This document shows positions 8,592 to 15,491 of a stretch of DNA of 47,479 bases, in pieces. Positions within the stretch are counted from its first letter, which is position 1. Every line of letters starts with the position of its first letter. This stretch comes from an uncultured Pelagibacteraceae bacterium (GTDB lineage: Bacteria; Pseudomonadota; Alphaproteobacteria; Pelagibacterales; AG-422-B15). The DNA lies in the NCBI GenBank assembly GCA_902598405.1, contig CACKBQ010000009.1, positions 1 to 47,479 of the forward strand, read 5' to 3'. Under the pieces are notes generated by a model. That model was not told the origin of the DNA, did not search any database, and saw nothing but the letters and a program-made list of their open reading frames with translations. Position numbers and translations under genes: made by a program.

Positions 8592-9127
8592 TGTTTTATT
8601 TTTACTTAACGATAAAAATAATAGCCTATTACTCACTTCCTTATTATTTATTTCGTCAGAGAAAATCTCACAATAAACTATTAAGCCTACAATCTTTTTT
8701 TCTTATATTATGGCTTCTTTATTTAGCATATTTGTCTTATTTACCTTTCATAGACTACTACTACACAAACGAATTAAATATTCAGTTTATTATACCAAAT
8801 TATGCGTCATACATTTTGGTAGTCATGTTCGCTCCAGTACCTGCATTATTTTATTTTTATTTTATATCCTTAGTTTCAAAATTTAGAATTTTAAGCATAG
8901 TTATTGGTGTTTTATATTTAGTAATCAGTTCGATTATAATTTTTGGAGTTGAAACATTTAATTATCAAAAAAGAGTTCCATTAGAGAAGATGTGTTACGA
9001 TTTTCACAGCGATTCAGAAGAAAAACTATCTTGCTGTCTTAATGCAGGCTATATTTGGCAAGAAGGATTTAGTTATTTTGAAGATATACCTCTGGGCTGT
9101 AAAAAGTATATGAATTGGAACGATTAA
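8591..9127 (+). CDS. membrane protein with C-terminal cysteine-containing tail, unrecognised
   Basis: 178 aa, no family recognised. Four hydrophobic segments (about 1-18, 33-50, 70-95 and 99-118) precede a polar tail of about 55 residues with four cysteines arranged as C...CC...C (MCYDFH, LSCCLNAGYIW, LGCKKY). Such a tail would form two disulfides if it lies in the periplasm. It starts with a TAATG overlap behind the PQQ-type dehydrogenase and is followed after 1 nt by DoxX. A redox or electron-transfer partner role is conceivable from context only. Confidence 0.7.
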   Translation: MFYFYLTIKIIAYYSLPYYLFRQRKSHNKLLSLQSFFLILWLLYLAYLSYLPFIDYYYTNELNIQFIIPNYASYILVVMFAPVPALFYFYFISLVSKFRILSIVIGVLYLVISSIIIFGVETFNYQKRVPLEKMCYDFHSDSEEKLSCCLNAGYIWQEGFSYFEDIPLGCKKYMNWND

Positions 9128-9128
9128 T

Positions 9129-9521
9129 ATGAGTAACGTTAACTTACTATTAGGAAGAATAATAATCGGAATTTATTTTTTAGTTTTTGGAGCAATATTC
9201 AAATTATTTAATTATGAATTTACTCTTAATTATATGTTTGATCATCAGGTGCCATATACAGAAATATCTTTAATAATTACAATTATTTTACAAGGCATAT
9301 GTTCAATTTCAATTTTAGTCGGCTATTATTCTAAATCCTCCGCATTTGTATTAGCGCTACTCACAATACTAATAAATTATTATATGCATGATTTTTGGAA
9401 TATGAGTGAAGGTTTGGAGCAAAGACATGAGCTTCAAAATTTTGTTAAAAATACAGGAATAATTGCTGGCTTATTAATTCTATCAGCTGTTCACCCAGGC
9501 AAATACAAATTAGGACATTAG
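9129..9521 (+). CDS. DoxX family membrane protein
   Basis: 130 aa, four transmembrane segments. The pattern LLGRIIIGIYFLVFGAIFKL, then YM at the end of the first loop, a central SILVGYYSK, and HDFWNM ... NFVKNTGIIAGLLIL is the usual DoxX/DoxD-like architecture. Family members are linked to thiosulfate:quinone oxidation, membrane redox complexes or simply unknown roles. Length is normal. The gene abuts its neighbours (1 nt upstream, 0 nt downstream), so it belongs to the 7521-10298 transcription unit. Confidence 0.8.
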   Translation: MSNVNLLLGRIIIGIYFLVFGAIFKLFNYEFTLNYMFDHQVPYTEISLIITIILQGICSISILVGYYSKSSAFVLALLTILINYYMHDFWNMSEGLEQRHELQNFVKNTGIIAGLLILSAVHPGKYKLGH

Positions 9522-10298
9522 ATGTATAAATATTTCCTACAAGGACTCAGAATAGGTGTCATTTCTAATTTATTTCTACTGTGGGCCTCTTTAACAATAG
9601 CAAACATTAGCAATGACTTATTCCTTGTTGTTCCTGCTATAATTTTAATATCAGTTTCTGCATTTAGATGTTTGTTTCCTGTAAATTATGCTTCTAAATC
9701 AGTGATTATTGACACAGTTCTTTCTTCAGTATTTGTAACACGATTTTTAGTAACCATCGTTGAGGTGACATATATCTATATGTTTAGTTATGTGCTCAGG
9801 ATTATTAATTCTGATCAGTATATGTTTGTTGATTTAATTTCTTGGTTAATGGTCATTCAGGTAATTATTTCACAGTTCTTTTGCTGGGGCGCAATACTTT
9901 TGAAATACGAACGCTTTTATTTTTATGAAGAATTTGGATGGTTTATAATATTTTTCATTAATACAATTTTAAGCATAGTTATGCTTAGCTTAGATCTATC
10001 AAATGCTCATCATTCACTTATTATTATTAACATAGTTTTTGGAGCTTTATATCTTCCGTGGCAAGTGCTGCATTTAAAGTCAATAACAAAAAGAATAAAC
10101 GATAATCCTGAAATCAAAGCTCAAGAATTCAAAGTGGATTTATCAAAAGTTAAAGTGGAATTAAAAAGCTCAATTAATGATCGAAAATTATCTTTTGATA
10201 GTAACGATTGGGGTGGAGTAGTTGGGATGATGTGGATGTATGGGTATTGGATATTATTTATTCCAGTATGGATGTTCTATATTATTTTAATTATTTAA
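9522..10298 (+). CDS. polytopic membrane protein, unrecognised
   Basis: 258 aa with six to seven hydrophobic segments (about 10-28, 33-50, 75-98, 103-125, 138-158, 165-182) and a final pair near 233-258. Between the last segments is a charged linker of about 45 residues (KAQEFKVDLSKVKVELKSS). I recognise no family. It starts directly at the DoxX stop. Its stop abuts at 10298/10299 a minus-strand stop codon, the same zero-gap convergent arrangement seen at 32029/32030 and 45380/45381. Confidence 0.7.
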   Translation: MYKYFLQGLRIGVISNLFLLWASLTIANISNDLFLVVPAIILISVSAFRCLFPVNYASKSVIIDTVLSSVFVTRFLVTIVEVTYIYMFSYVLRIINSDQYMFVDLISWLMVIQVIISQFFCWGAILLKYERFYFYEEFGWFIIFFINTILSIVMLSLDLSNAHHSLIIINIVFGALYLPWQVLHLKSITKRINDNPEIKAQEFKVDLSKVKVELKSSINDRKLSFDSNDWGGVVGMMWMYGYWILFIPVWMFYIILII

Positions 10299-10385
10299 CT
10301 ATTCACCCATATACGCCTGAGTCATACGTTGCTGTACAACGTCGAACTTAGGTTTAGCAACAAAATTATCTATACTTGCATTCAT
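10299..10385 (-). pseudogene. possible 3' remnant of a LivG/LivF-type ABC ATPase gene (or 28-aa ORF)
   Basis: On the minus strand a 28-codon frame from ATG 10385 ends QQRMTQAYMGE-stop. The livG gene at 12604 ends VKQAYMGE-stop, and this tail is characteristic of branched-chain amino acid ABC ATPases. The codons for the shared QAYMGE differ mostly at third positions, which points to a diverged paralogue and not to a fresh duplication. An in-frame TAA lies six codons before the ATG, so no ATPase core remains. The stop codon abuts the convergent gene's stop at 10298, as for other real gene ends in this genome. Homology beyond about six residues is not convincing, so this stays tentative. Confidence 0.35.
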
Positions 10386-10428
10386 ACACGTACAGCCTTG
10401 TTAAGGGTCGTGCAGTAGAGTACGTACA

Positions 10429-10443
10429 CGACTTAGGCCCGAC
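10429..10443. repeat. direct repeat CGACTTAGGCCCGAC, left copy
   Basis: A perfect 15-bp match to 12496-12510 in the same orientation, 2.07 kb apart. Ten of 15 bases are G or C inside AT-rich DNA, so chance is an unlikely explanation. The two copies bracket a block of unrecognised genes. Confidence 0.7.
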
Positions 10444-10474
10444 CAATGCTCTGTCACAACTCATAATAACTTGA

Positions 10475-10502
10475 TTGACACTATTCAAACATAATCTAAT
10501 CA
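10475..10502 (+). promoter_or_regulatory. candidate sigma-70 promoter for the gene at 10561
   Basis: A consensus -35 TTGACA (10475-10480) is followed after 16 nt by TAATCA (10497-10502), a weak -10. Transcription would start near 10510, about 50 nt before ATG 10561, giving a leader that contains the hairpin at 10530-10547. Confidence 0.4.
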
Positions 10503-10529
10503 TAAATAGACCTAATTAAATTTCTATAT

Positions 10530-10547
10530 TGAGAGAATCAACTCTCA
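10530..10547 (+). promoter_or_regulatory. leader hairpin directly upstream of the Shine-Dalgarno
   Basis: TGAGAG and CTCTCA pair around a six-base loop (AATCAA). The AGGA Shine-Dalgarno follows at 10551-10554. A short stem this close to the ribosome site could modulate initiation or mRNA stability; no data beyond the dyad itself. Confidence 0.4.
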
Positions 10548-10560
10548 GAAAGGAAATTTA

Positions 10561-11271
10561 ATGAACAAAAAGACTTACATTAATCCTCGATCATATGTTC
10601 ACGAGGCCACACTCTTTATCAATCCATCAAAAAAAAATAAAACAATTCAACCAATTAAAACTAAAAAACAAAGTCTAATTTTAAGTTTTATTATTGTAAT
10701 TGTAACTTTTGTATCTGTTTTAGGTTATTCATATCTAGCAAAAGCTGATCCAACTTATTGGAACATCGACCACGAAAGTGACGAGGAATGGATAAACATC
10801 GATGCTTTTGGAATAGTATCAGAGAATATGATGGCAATATCAATGCATAAAGAAAGATGTACCGAATTAGATGTAGATTTTTACTTTACTAGTTACGCAG
10901 AAAATAGGGCAGATAATGGATTTAAATTTGTACTAGAAGTAATTGAAAAACCATACAATGGAGAAGAATACAGAAATTATGAAGAGGAATTATTTGTTGC
11001 GTATTCTGAGCAAAGAGGTGAGCGTACTTTTTACCTATTAGACGATGGCTACATATATGACACAGAGCTCTGGCTAAATACCCTTCAAAGTTCAAGCCCA
11101 TTTGCTCAAAAAATAATTTTAAAAAAACATAAAGACCCTGAATACGATATTGATACATCGTCTTTAATGACAGATGTGGATGAGGTGTGGGATATGACTG
11201 ATCTACCTGATATTCTAGCTAGGGAATACCAAAAGTGTCGTTTTCGAAACCATGATCAGATAGAATTATAA
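10561..11271 (+). CDS. single-pass membrane protein, unrecognised
   Basis: 236 aa. A basic N-terminal region of about 50 residues (many Lys and Asn) is followed by one hydrophobic segment (about 40-60) ending LAKADP, then an acidic globular domain of about 175 residues. The topology suggests a cytoplasmic basic tail and a periplasmic domain. Cysteines in KERCTE and QKCRFR could form a disulfide. No family recognised. A good AAGGA Shine-Dalgarno supports ATG 10561. The gene lies inside the direct-repeat-bounded segment and its stop overlaps a tiny hydrophobic ORF (TAATG). Confidence 0.65.
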   Translation: MNKKTYINPRSYVHEATLFINPSKKNKTIQPIKTKKQSLILSFIIVIVTFVSVLGYSYLAKADPTYWNIDHESDEEWINIDAFGIVSENMMAISMHKERCTELDVDFYFTSYAENRADNGFKFVLEVIEKPYNGEEYRNYEEELFVAYSEQRGERTFYLLDDGYIYDTELWLNTLQSSSPFAQKIILKKHKDPEYDIDTSSLMTDVDEVWDMTDLPDILAREYQKCRFRNHDQIEL

Positions 11272-11327
11272 TGGATACAGATACGCTAATTATAATTATT
11301 AATTTTATTCTTTGGTTTTGCTGGTAG
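11271..11327 (+). CDS. tiny hydrophobic peptide ORF (18 aa)
   Basis: ATG 11271 overlaps the preceding stop as TAATG. The 18-residue frame starts MDTDTL, runs through a hydrophobic stretch and ends WFCW; its last codons double as the GGTAGGA Shine-Dalgarno of the gene at 11338. It could be a coupled single-span micropeptide, or a translational bridge with no product function. Too short to judge from one sequence. Confidence 0.3.
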   Translation: MDTDTLIIIINFILWFCW

Positions 11328-11337
11328 GATATTTTCT

Positions 11338-11685
11338 ATGAACTTTAAGCCACCAACTGATCGTGATTTAGAATTTATATCATTTGCAGGACGTATTGAA
11401 TATGGTGACTTGTTAGTTTCAATAACTGATTTAATTGATTCACCAATATGGGACATGGCTTATGATGAGTTTAAAGAAGATATATCTTATTCAAATGAAT
11501 ATAATGATCTAAGTGAATTTGTTTACAAAGCATGTCAAAAAAAATTGTCTGCTCTTGATGCGTGTTGGAAATATAAAATCATTGGAGTAAGATCAAAAAA
11601 ATCAAAAGAAATAGTAACAGTTAGCGAATGTGATGATTGGTGGGATGCTTATATAAAATTTAAATCAGACTTTGACGCATATTGA
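11338..11685 (+). CDS. small acidic protein, unrecognised
   Basis: 115 aa, soluble, rich in Asp, Glu and aromatic residues. The N-terminus is MNFKPPTDRDLEF; there are two cysteines in the middle (KACQKK, DACWKY) and the C-terminal part carries SECDDWWDAY. No family recognised. GGTAGGA upstream gives a reasonable ribosome site. It is the last plus-strand gene of the unrecognised segment and is convergent with the secreted protein gene at 11746. Confidence 0.6.
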   Translation: MNFKPPTDRDLEFISFAGRIEYGDLLVSITDLIDSPIWDMAYDEFKEDISYSNEYNDLSEFVYKACQKKLSALDACWKYKIIGVRSKKSKEIVTVSECDDWWDAYIKFKSDFDAY

Positions 11686-11693
11686 ATATGCAA

Positions 11694-11743
11694 TTAAAAA
11701 AAAGTATGAGTTTCCTAAACATGTATCATTTAGGGATGAAACT
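11694..11743 (-). terminator. intrinsic terminator of the minus-strand gene at 11746
   Basis: AGTTTC-CTAAA (11709-11719) pairs with TTTAG ... GAAACT (11729-11743), with a four-base bulge. Read on the minus strand, the stem is followed closely by eight T residues (A-run at 11696-11703). It may also slow plus-strand transcription from 11338. Confidence 0.6.
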
Positions 11744-11745
11744 GA

Positions 11746-12135
11746 TTAAAATAGTTTATTGACTACCTCACAATTTGAAAAGGTTTTTCTAACCTCCCAA
11801 TCACTATCATCGCCAGTCCTCATATAAATCGGCCTATCAGTGTCTAAAAATTTTCCCTTACCAGTATATCTATCTAATATAATTTTTTGAGTAAACGTTT
11901 TACCAGTATTGCTGTTTACCAATTGTACTTTACCAAGAATTTGTGAATCAGTAATTTCTTTAATATGGTAAGACCATTTATTTTCATATACAATCTCTTT
12001 ATCTTCGAAGTTAATTTCAATTTTAAAATTACTTAAAATCTCACCATCTATACTACATTCTAAAACTATATTTTCATTTGCATAAGCTATAGATATAAAG
12101 CCTAACAAAATTAATATGGAGAGCAGGTATTTCAT
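11746..12135 (-). CDS. secreted protein, unrecognised
   Basis: 129 aa from ATG 12135, which has a GGTGA ribosome site four nt upstream; in-frame GTG 12141 and TTG 12144 are less likely starts. A clear signal peptide (MKYLLSILILLGFISIAYA, cleavage before NENI) is followed by a domain of about 110 residues with one cysteine near each end (LECSID and SNCEVV), probably a disulfide. The alternating polar/hydrophobic pattern suggests a beta-rich fold. No family recognised. Confidence 0.65.
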   Translation of the reverse strand: MKYLLSILILLGFISIAYANENIVLECSIDGEILSNFKIEINFEDKEIVYENKWSYHIKEITDSQILGKVQLVNSNTGKTFTQKIILDRYTGKGKFLDTDRPIYMRTGDDSDWEVRKTFSNCEVVNKLF

Positions 12136-12167
12136 TTTCACCAAGAAGTTTGTAAAGCGCTAAGTAT

Positions 12168-12407
12168 TTAATTTATTATTAAAAGAATTATTGAAACCGC
12201 GGACAGTATTCCACTTACTAATATCCAATTCCTTTGAACACGCTTTTCAGCTCCAGGCCCTATGATTTGATCCATCATTAACACTAAAAAAAACCCAATT
12301 AAGCTAACTACTGATGCGGCAACAAAATTTCCTGTAATAATTAATCCTACTGCCACCGCTACTCCAATTACCACGATAGAGTAAAATTTATTAAATTTAT
12401 TATCCAT
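12168..12407 (-). CDS. small membrane protein, unrecognised
   Basis: 79 aa with three hydrophobic segments (about 9-27, 29-45, 60-78) and a short polar loop, GPGAEKRVQRN. ATG 12407 lies 13 nt from a strong dyad (12420-12444) that could be its operator. It reads the same way as the secreted-protein gene, 32 nt upstream of it, so the two may form a transcript. No family recognised. Confidence 0.6.
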   Translation of the reverse strand: MDNKFNKFYSIVVIGVAVAVGLIITGNFVAASVVSLIGFFLVLMMDQIIGPGAEKRVQRNWILVSGILSAVSIILLIIN

Positions 12408-12419
12408 AGCTAATAATAA

Positions 12420-12444
12420 TTATGGTTATTAATAATTACCATAA
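12420..12444. promoter_or_regulatory. 25-bp near-perfect palindrome upstream of 12407
   Basis: TTATGGT and ACCATAA are perfect inverted arms; the centre ATT-AAT-AAT also pairs, with one mismatch between. The position, 13 nt before the start codon of the minus-strand membrane protein, fits a repressor operator. Confidence 0.4.
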
Positions 12445-12495
12445 CAATCATTCTATTAATGCAGTAACTGCCTAGCAATTTTGACGTTTTGGACC

Positions 12496-12510
12496 CGACT
12501 TAGGCCCGAC
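12496..12510. repeat. direct repeat CGACTTAGGCCCGAC, right copy
   Basis: Identical in sequence and orientation to 10429-10443. It lies in the 196-nt gap between the membrane protein start and the 3' end of livG. The heptamer TGCAGTA also occurs upstream of both copies, at different distances. Confidence 0.7.
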
Positions 12511-12603
12511 TAAATCTGTAAGTAACTGATTATTAATATGAAATAAAAAAAGACACTAAAAGTAGGGGTTAATTATTGAGTCTAATCAATGGGTTAGAGG
12601 AAT

Positions 12604-13362
12604 TTACTCCCCCATATAAGCTTGCTTAACATCAGCGTTATTTTTAATTTGCTCAGGTAGACCTGATGCGAGTATTTTGCCGTAATTAAGTGCAAGAATA
12701 CGATCTGACACTTTATTTACAAAACTCATGTCGTGTTCAATCATAATTATGGTAATTCCTAATAAAGATTGAATATCTTTTATCCAAAAACCAAGATCAA
12801 TTGTTTCCTCATTTGTTAATCCTGATGACGGTTCATCTAATAGAAGTAATTTTGGATCAGTACAAAGTGCTCTTGCAAGTTCAACATTTTTGCGAACACC
12901 GTAGGGAAGGCCGTTTATAAGAGTATCTCGGTAATGTTGAAGGTCTAGAAAGTCAATTACTTCTTCAACTTTAAGCCTGTATTCATGTTCTTGTTTACGG
13001 GCACTCGGTGTAAAAAATACCTCAGATAAAATATTTGTTTTTTTATAAATGTGTCGTCCAAGAAGTAAATTCTGAAGAACAGTTGCATTTTCAAATAATT
13101 CTAAATTTTGAAACGTTCTTGCTATTCCAAGCTTTGATATATTGTGAGGCTTAGTTTTTGAGATGTTTTGATTTTCAAAATATATCTCACCTTTGCTTGG
13201 CTCATAGATTCTGCTTATTACATTGAAGAGTGTTGATTTACCTGCTCCGTTAGGACCAATTATTGTAAATATTTCACCTTTGTCGACACCGAACGATACA
13301 TCATTAAGGGCTTTTACCCCTCCAAATGCTACAGTGATATTTTTTACTTCAAACAAACTCAT
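12604..13362 (-). CDS. livG: branched-chain amino acid-type ABC transporter ATPase LivG
   Basis: 252 aa. Walker A GPNGAGKSTLF (about 35-45), the degenerate signature LPYGVRKNVELARAL, Walker B LLLLDEPSSGLTNEE and the switch His in IEHDMSF are all present; the tail VKQAYMGE is usual for LivG. It energises import with the LivH/LivM permeases. ATG 13362 overlaps the livM stop (TAATG). The second ATPase, LivF, which normally follows livG, is missing from the window, so the transporter as seen here has one ATPase gene. Confidence 0.92.
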   Translation of the reverse strand: MSLFEVKNITVAFGGVKALNDVSFGVDKGEIFTIIGPNGAGKSTLFNVISRIYEPSKGEIYFENQNISKTKPHNISKLGIARTFQNLELFENATVLQNLLLGRHIYKKTNILSEVFFTPSARKQEHEYRLKVEEVIDFLDLQHYRDTLINGLPYGVRKNVELARALCTDPKLLLLDEPSSGLTNEETIDLGFWIKDIQSLLGITIIMIEHDMSFVNKVSDRILALNYGKILASGLPEQIKNNADVKQAYMGE

Positions 13363-14435
13363 TATACTCGGTCCGATTTAGTAAATACTTTTTGTTTTTT
13401 AAATGTTTGTCTTTTGTAAGTAGGAAACAGTTCAAAGAATAATTTTATTTTCATCCATCTTCCATAAATCCCAAGAGGTTCGTACAAAATAAAGAATACA
13501 AGTATCAATCCAAACAACATTGGCTCAAGACCTGGCTGTGAGCCAATAGAACTTGGTAAATAGTCACGACAGATGGCAATTAATTGCGGTAAGAAGCCAA
13601 CGAATATCGCTCCAAACACTGTTCCATGTAAACTTCCCATACCACCAACAACGATAAGTAAAAGTAACGTTAAAGATAAAAAGATATTAAATATATCTGG
13701 AGCTAAGTAACCAATGTAATGAGCAAGTAATGCACCTGCTAATCCAGTAAAAGCACCAGAAATAGCGAATGATAAAGCTTTATAGAGACCTAAGTTAACG
13801 CCTAAGCTTTGTGCTGCAATTTCACTGTCTCGAATAGCAACAAACGCTCTTCCAGTTGGTGATCTGAGTATATTGATTGCCGCAAACATCGCTGCAATAA
13901 GAAAGAGAAGGCAGACATAATAAAAGAAAACACTGTCATAGAAGCTCATACCCAAGAATTCTGGTTGAGGCACAGGTAAGCCTCTGTTACCGCCTGTAAA
14001 GTGCTCCCATTTTATAAAAACATGTTCCGCAATAAAGCCTAAGGCTAATGTCGCTATAGCTAAATACATCCCAGTTAAGCGTAGGATTGGTATTCCAATT
14101 GCAGCTCCCACTAGAAATGAAACAATTATTACGATAGGAATTGACGCATAAAAAGGTATTCCATTCGTTAGTAAGAAGGCATGAGTATAAGCGCCAACTC
14201 CTAAGAACGCGGCATGACCTAATGATGCAAGACCTGTGTATCCAGATAATATCATTAAACCAATACCAGCAATGGATAGAATGCAAATATATGAGATTTC
14301 ACCTAAGTAAAAATCATCTAATACGAGCGGTAACGCTGTCATGATTAAAATAAGCAGTGAATACCAAAAACGATCACCGTTATGTTTTGCAATATTTATA
14401 TCTTGTGAATACTTAGTTTTAAAAATAAATCTCAT
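13362..14435 (-). CDS. livM: branched-chain amino acid-type ABC transporter permease LivM
   Basis: 357 aa, about nine to ten transmembrane segments of the BPD_transp_2 family. Family blocks: LSGYTGLASLGHAAFLGVGAY, AIATLALGFIAEH, GGNRGLP, and the coupling helix AIRDSEIAAQSLGVN, followed by GGMGSLHGTVFGAIFVG. The basic C-terminal tail (KRQTFKKQKV) is cytoplasmic. The start overlaps the livH stop and the end overlaps the livG start (TAATG at both), so the three subunits are translationally coupled. Confidence 0.92.
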   Translation of the reverse strand: MRFIFKTKYSQDINIAKHNGDRFWYSLLILIMTALPLVLDDFYLGEISYICILSIAGIGLMILSGYTGLASLGHAAFLGVGAYTHAFLLTNGIPFYASIPIVIIVSFLVGAAIGIPILRLTGMYLAIATLALGFIAEHVFIKWEHFTGGNRGLPVPQPEFLGMSFYDSVFFYYVCLLFLIAAMFAAINILRSPTGRAFVAIRDSEIAAQSLGVNLGLYKALSFAISGAFTGLAGALLAHYIGYLAPDIFNIFLSLTLLLLIVVGGMGSLHGTVFGAIFVGFLPQLIAICRDYLPSSIGSQPGLEPMLFGLILVFFILYEPLGIYGRWMKIKLFFELFPTYKRQTFKKQKVFTKSDRV

Positions 14436-15316
14436 TATACTTTTTTGACCTCAGCTTTATCAGAGAACAATCCTCTTGGATAAATAATCAATGTTAAGAT
14501 AAGAACGAGGTAAGCAGATATTTCTCTTACACCCTCAAATAAATAATTTTCGTAAGTTCCACATAATTGTTCGACAATACCTATTATAATGCCTCCAACA
14601 ATTGCTCCAGGTATTGATCCAAATCCTCCTAGAACAGCTGCAGCAAAAGCTTTTAAACCAATCAATGATATTGATGTGTCAACCAAAGTAATTGGTGCGA
14701 GAAGTACACCCGCAACAGCAGCAACTCCTGCAGATATTGACCATATTAATGAAAAAATAAATTTAACCGGTATTCCCATATAATAGGCAGCTAATTGGTT
14801 TTCTGAAGATGCTCTCATTGCCACACCAATTTTTGAAAATGTAAAAAAGAAATAAAGTGCAGACATTAAAACTGCAGTTCCAACAATGATAGAGAGGTTG
14901 ACGTATGAAATTATAAGACCGTTAAACTCTGTTATCTTTCCAGAAAACGGCGTACTGAATGAAAATATATCAGTTCCCCAATAAATTGATGCAAAACCTC
15001 TAAAAATAAAACCTAAGCCGATAGTTAACATCACAGTTGCAAACGCAGGCTGTCCAATTATCTGCCTTACTACAACGGCATCAAGGAAAAATCCAAAAAC
15101 TGCAATTATTAAAACAGTAAGAGCAAAACCTGTGAGGTAATCCATGCCTAAAATGCCAATAAGTGAGTATGCAACAAAGGCACCAAGCATAAGGATATCG
15201 CCTTGGGCAAAATTAATGGTTTCTGTTGCTTTGTAGATTAGTACAAAGCCTAATGCTACAAGCCCATAAATGCATCCAGAAGCTACTCCATCAATTATTA
15301 ATTGAATCAACTGCAT
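14435..15316 (-). CDS. livH: branched-chain amino acid-type ABC transporter permease LivH
   Basis: 293 aa, about eight transmembrane segments. LivH-type signatures: GVASGCIYGLVALGFVLIYK, ETINFAQGDILMLGAF, GVAMRASSENQLAAYYMGI and GGFGSIPGAIVGGIIIG. It is the first gene of the minus-strand livHMG operon. The 175-nt gap to the divergent gene at 15492 must hold its promoter. The substrate of the transporter is unknown; the tandem binding proteins at 121-2456 are plausible partners. Confidence 0.92.
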   Translation of the reverse strand: MQLIQLIIDGVASGCIYGLVALGFVLIYKATETINFAQGDILMLGAFVAYSLIGILGMDYLTGFALTVLIIAVFGFFLDAVVVRQIIGQPAFATVMLTIGLGFIFRGFASIYWGTDIFSFSTPFSGKITEFNGLIISYVNLSIIVGTAVLMSALYFFFTFSKIGVAMRASSENQLAAYYMGIPVKFIFSLIWSISAGVAAVAGVLLAPITLVDTSISLIGLKAFAAAVLGGFGSIPGAIVGGIIIGIVEQLCGTYENYLFEGVREISAYLVLILTLIIYPRGLFSDKAEVKKV

Positions 15317-15491
15317 ATATATAATTTCTAATAAATTACTTTAAGTTTTAGCAAATTTAAGACCTTAATATACATCATTTTGTAATTATTAAGTGATAAA
15401 AATTAGATGATTATAATTGATAATTTAATTTTCAAATATGCATTTAAGCTTAATAATCTCAATTGATTTTTAATTAAATAGGGGAATTAAA

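Larger units (their letters stand above)
10299..10560. other. noncoding region with repeats, promoter and leader hairpin
   Basis: 262 nt without a confident gene. In order it holds the possible Liv ATPase remnant, a locally GC-richer stretch with the inverted repeat GTCGTG ... CACGAC (about 10408-10433), the direct repeat CGACTTAGGCCCGAC at 10429-10443, a promoter-like TTGACA at 10475, and a hairpin just before the Shine-Dalgarno of the next gene. Base composition differs from the AT-rich surroundings. Confidence 0.5.

Noticed and set aside
10299-12660. Fresh attachment-site duplication of the livG 3' end by an integrating element
   Set aside because: The shared QAYMGE tail differs at most third codon positions and the flanking DNA does not match, so the two ends are not a recent duplicate. 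No integrase is present.
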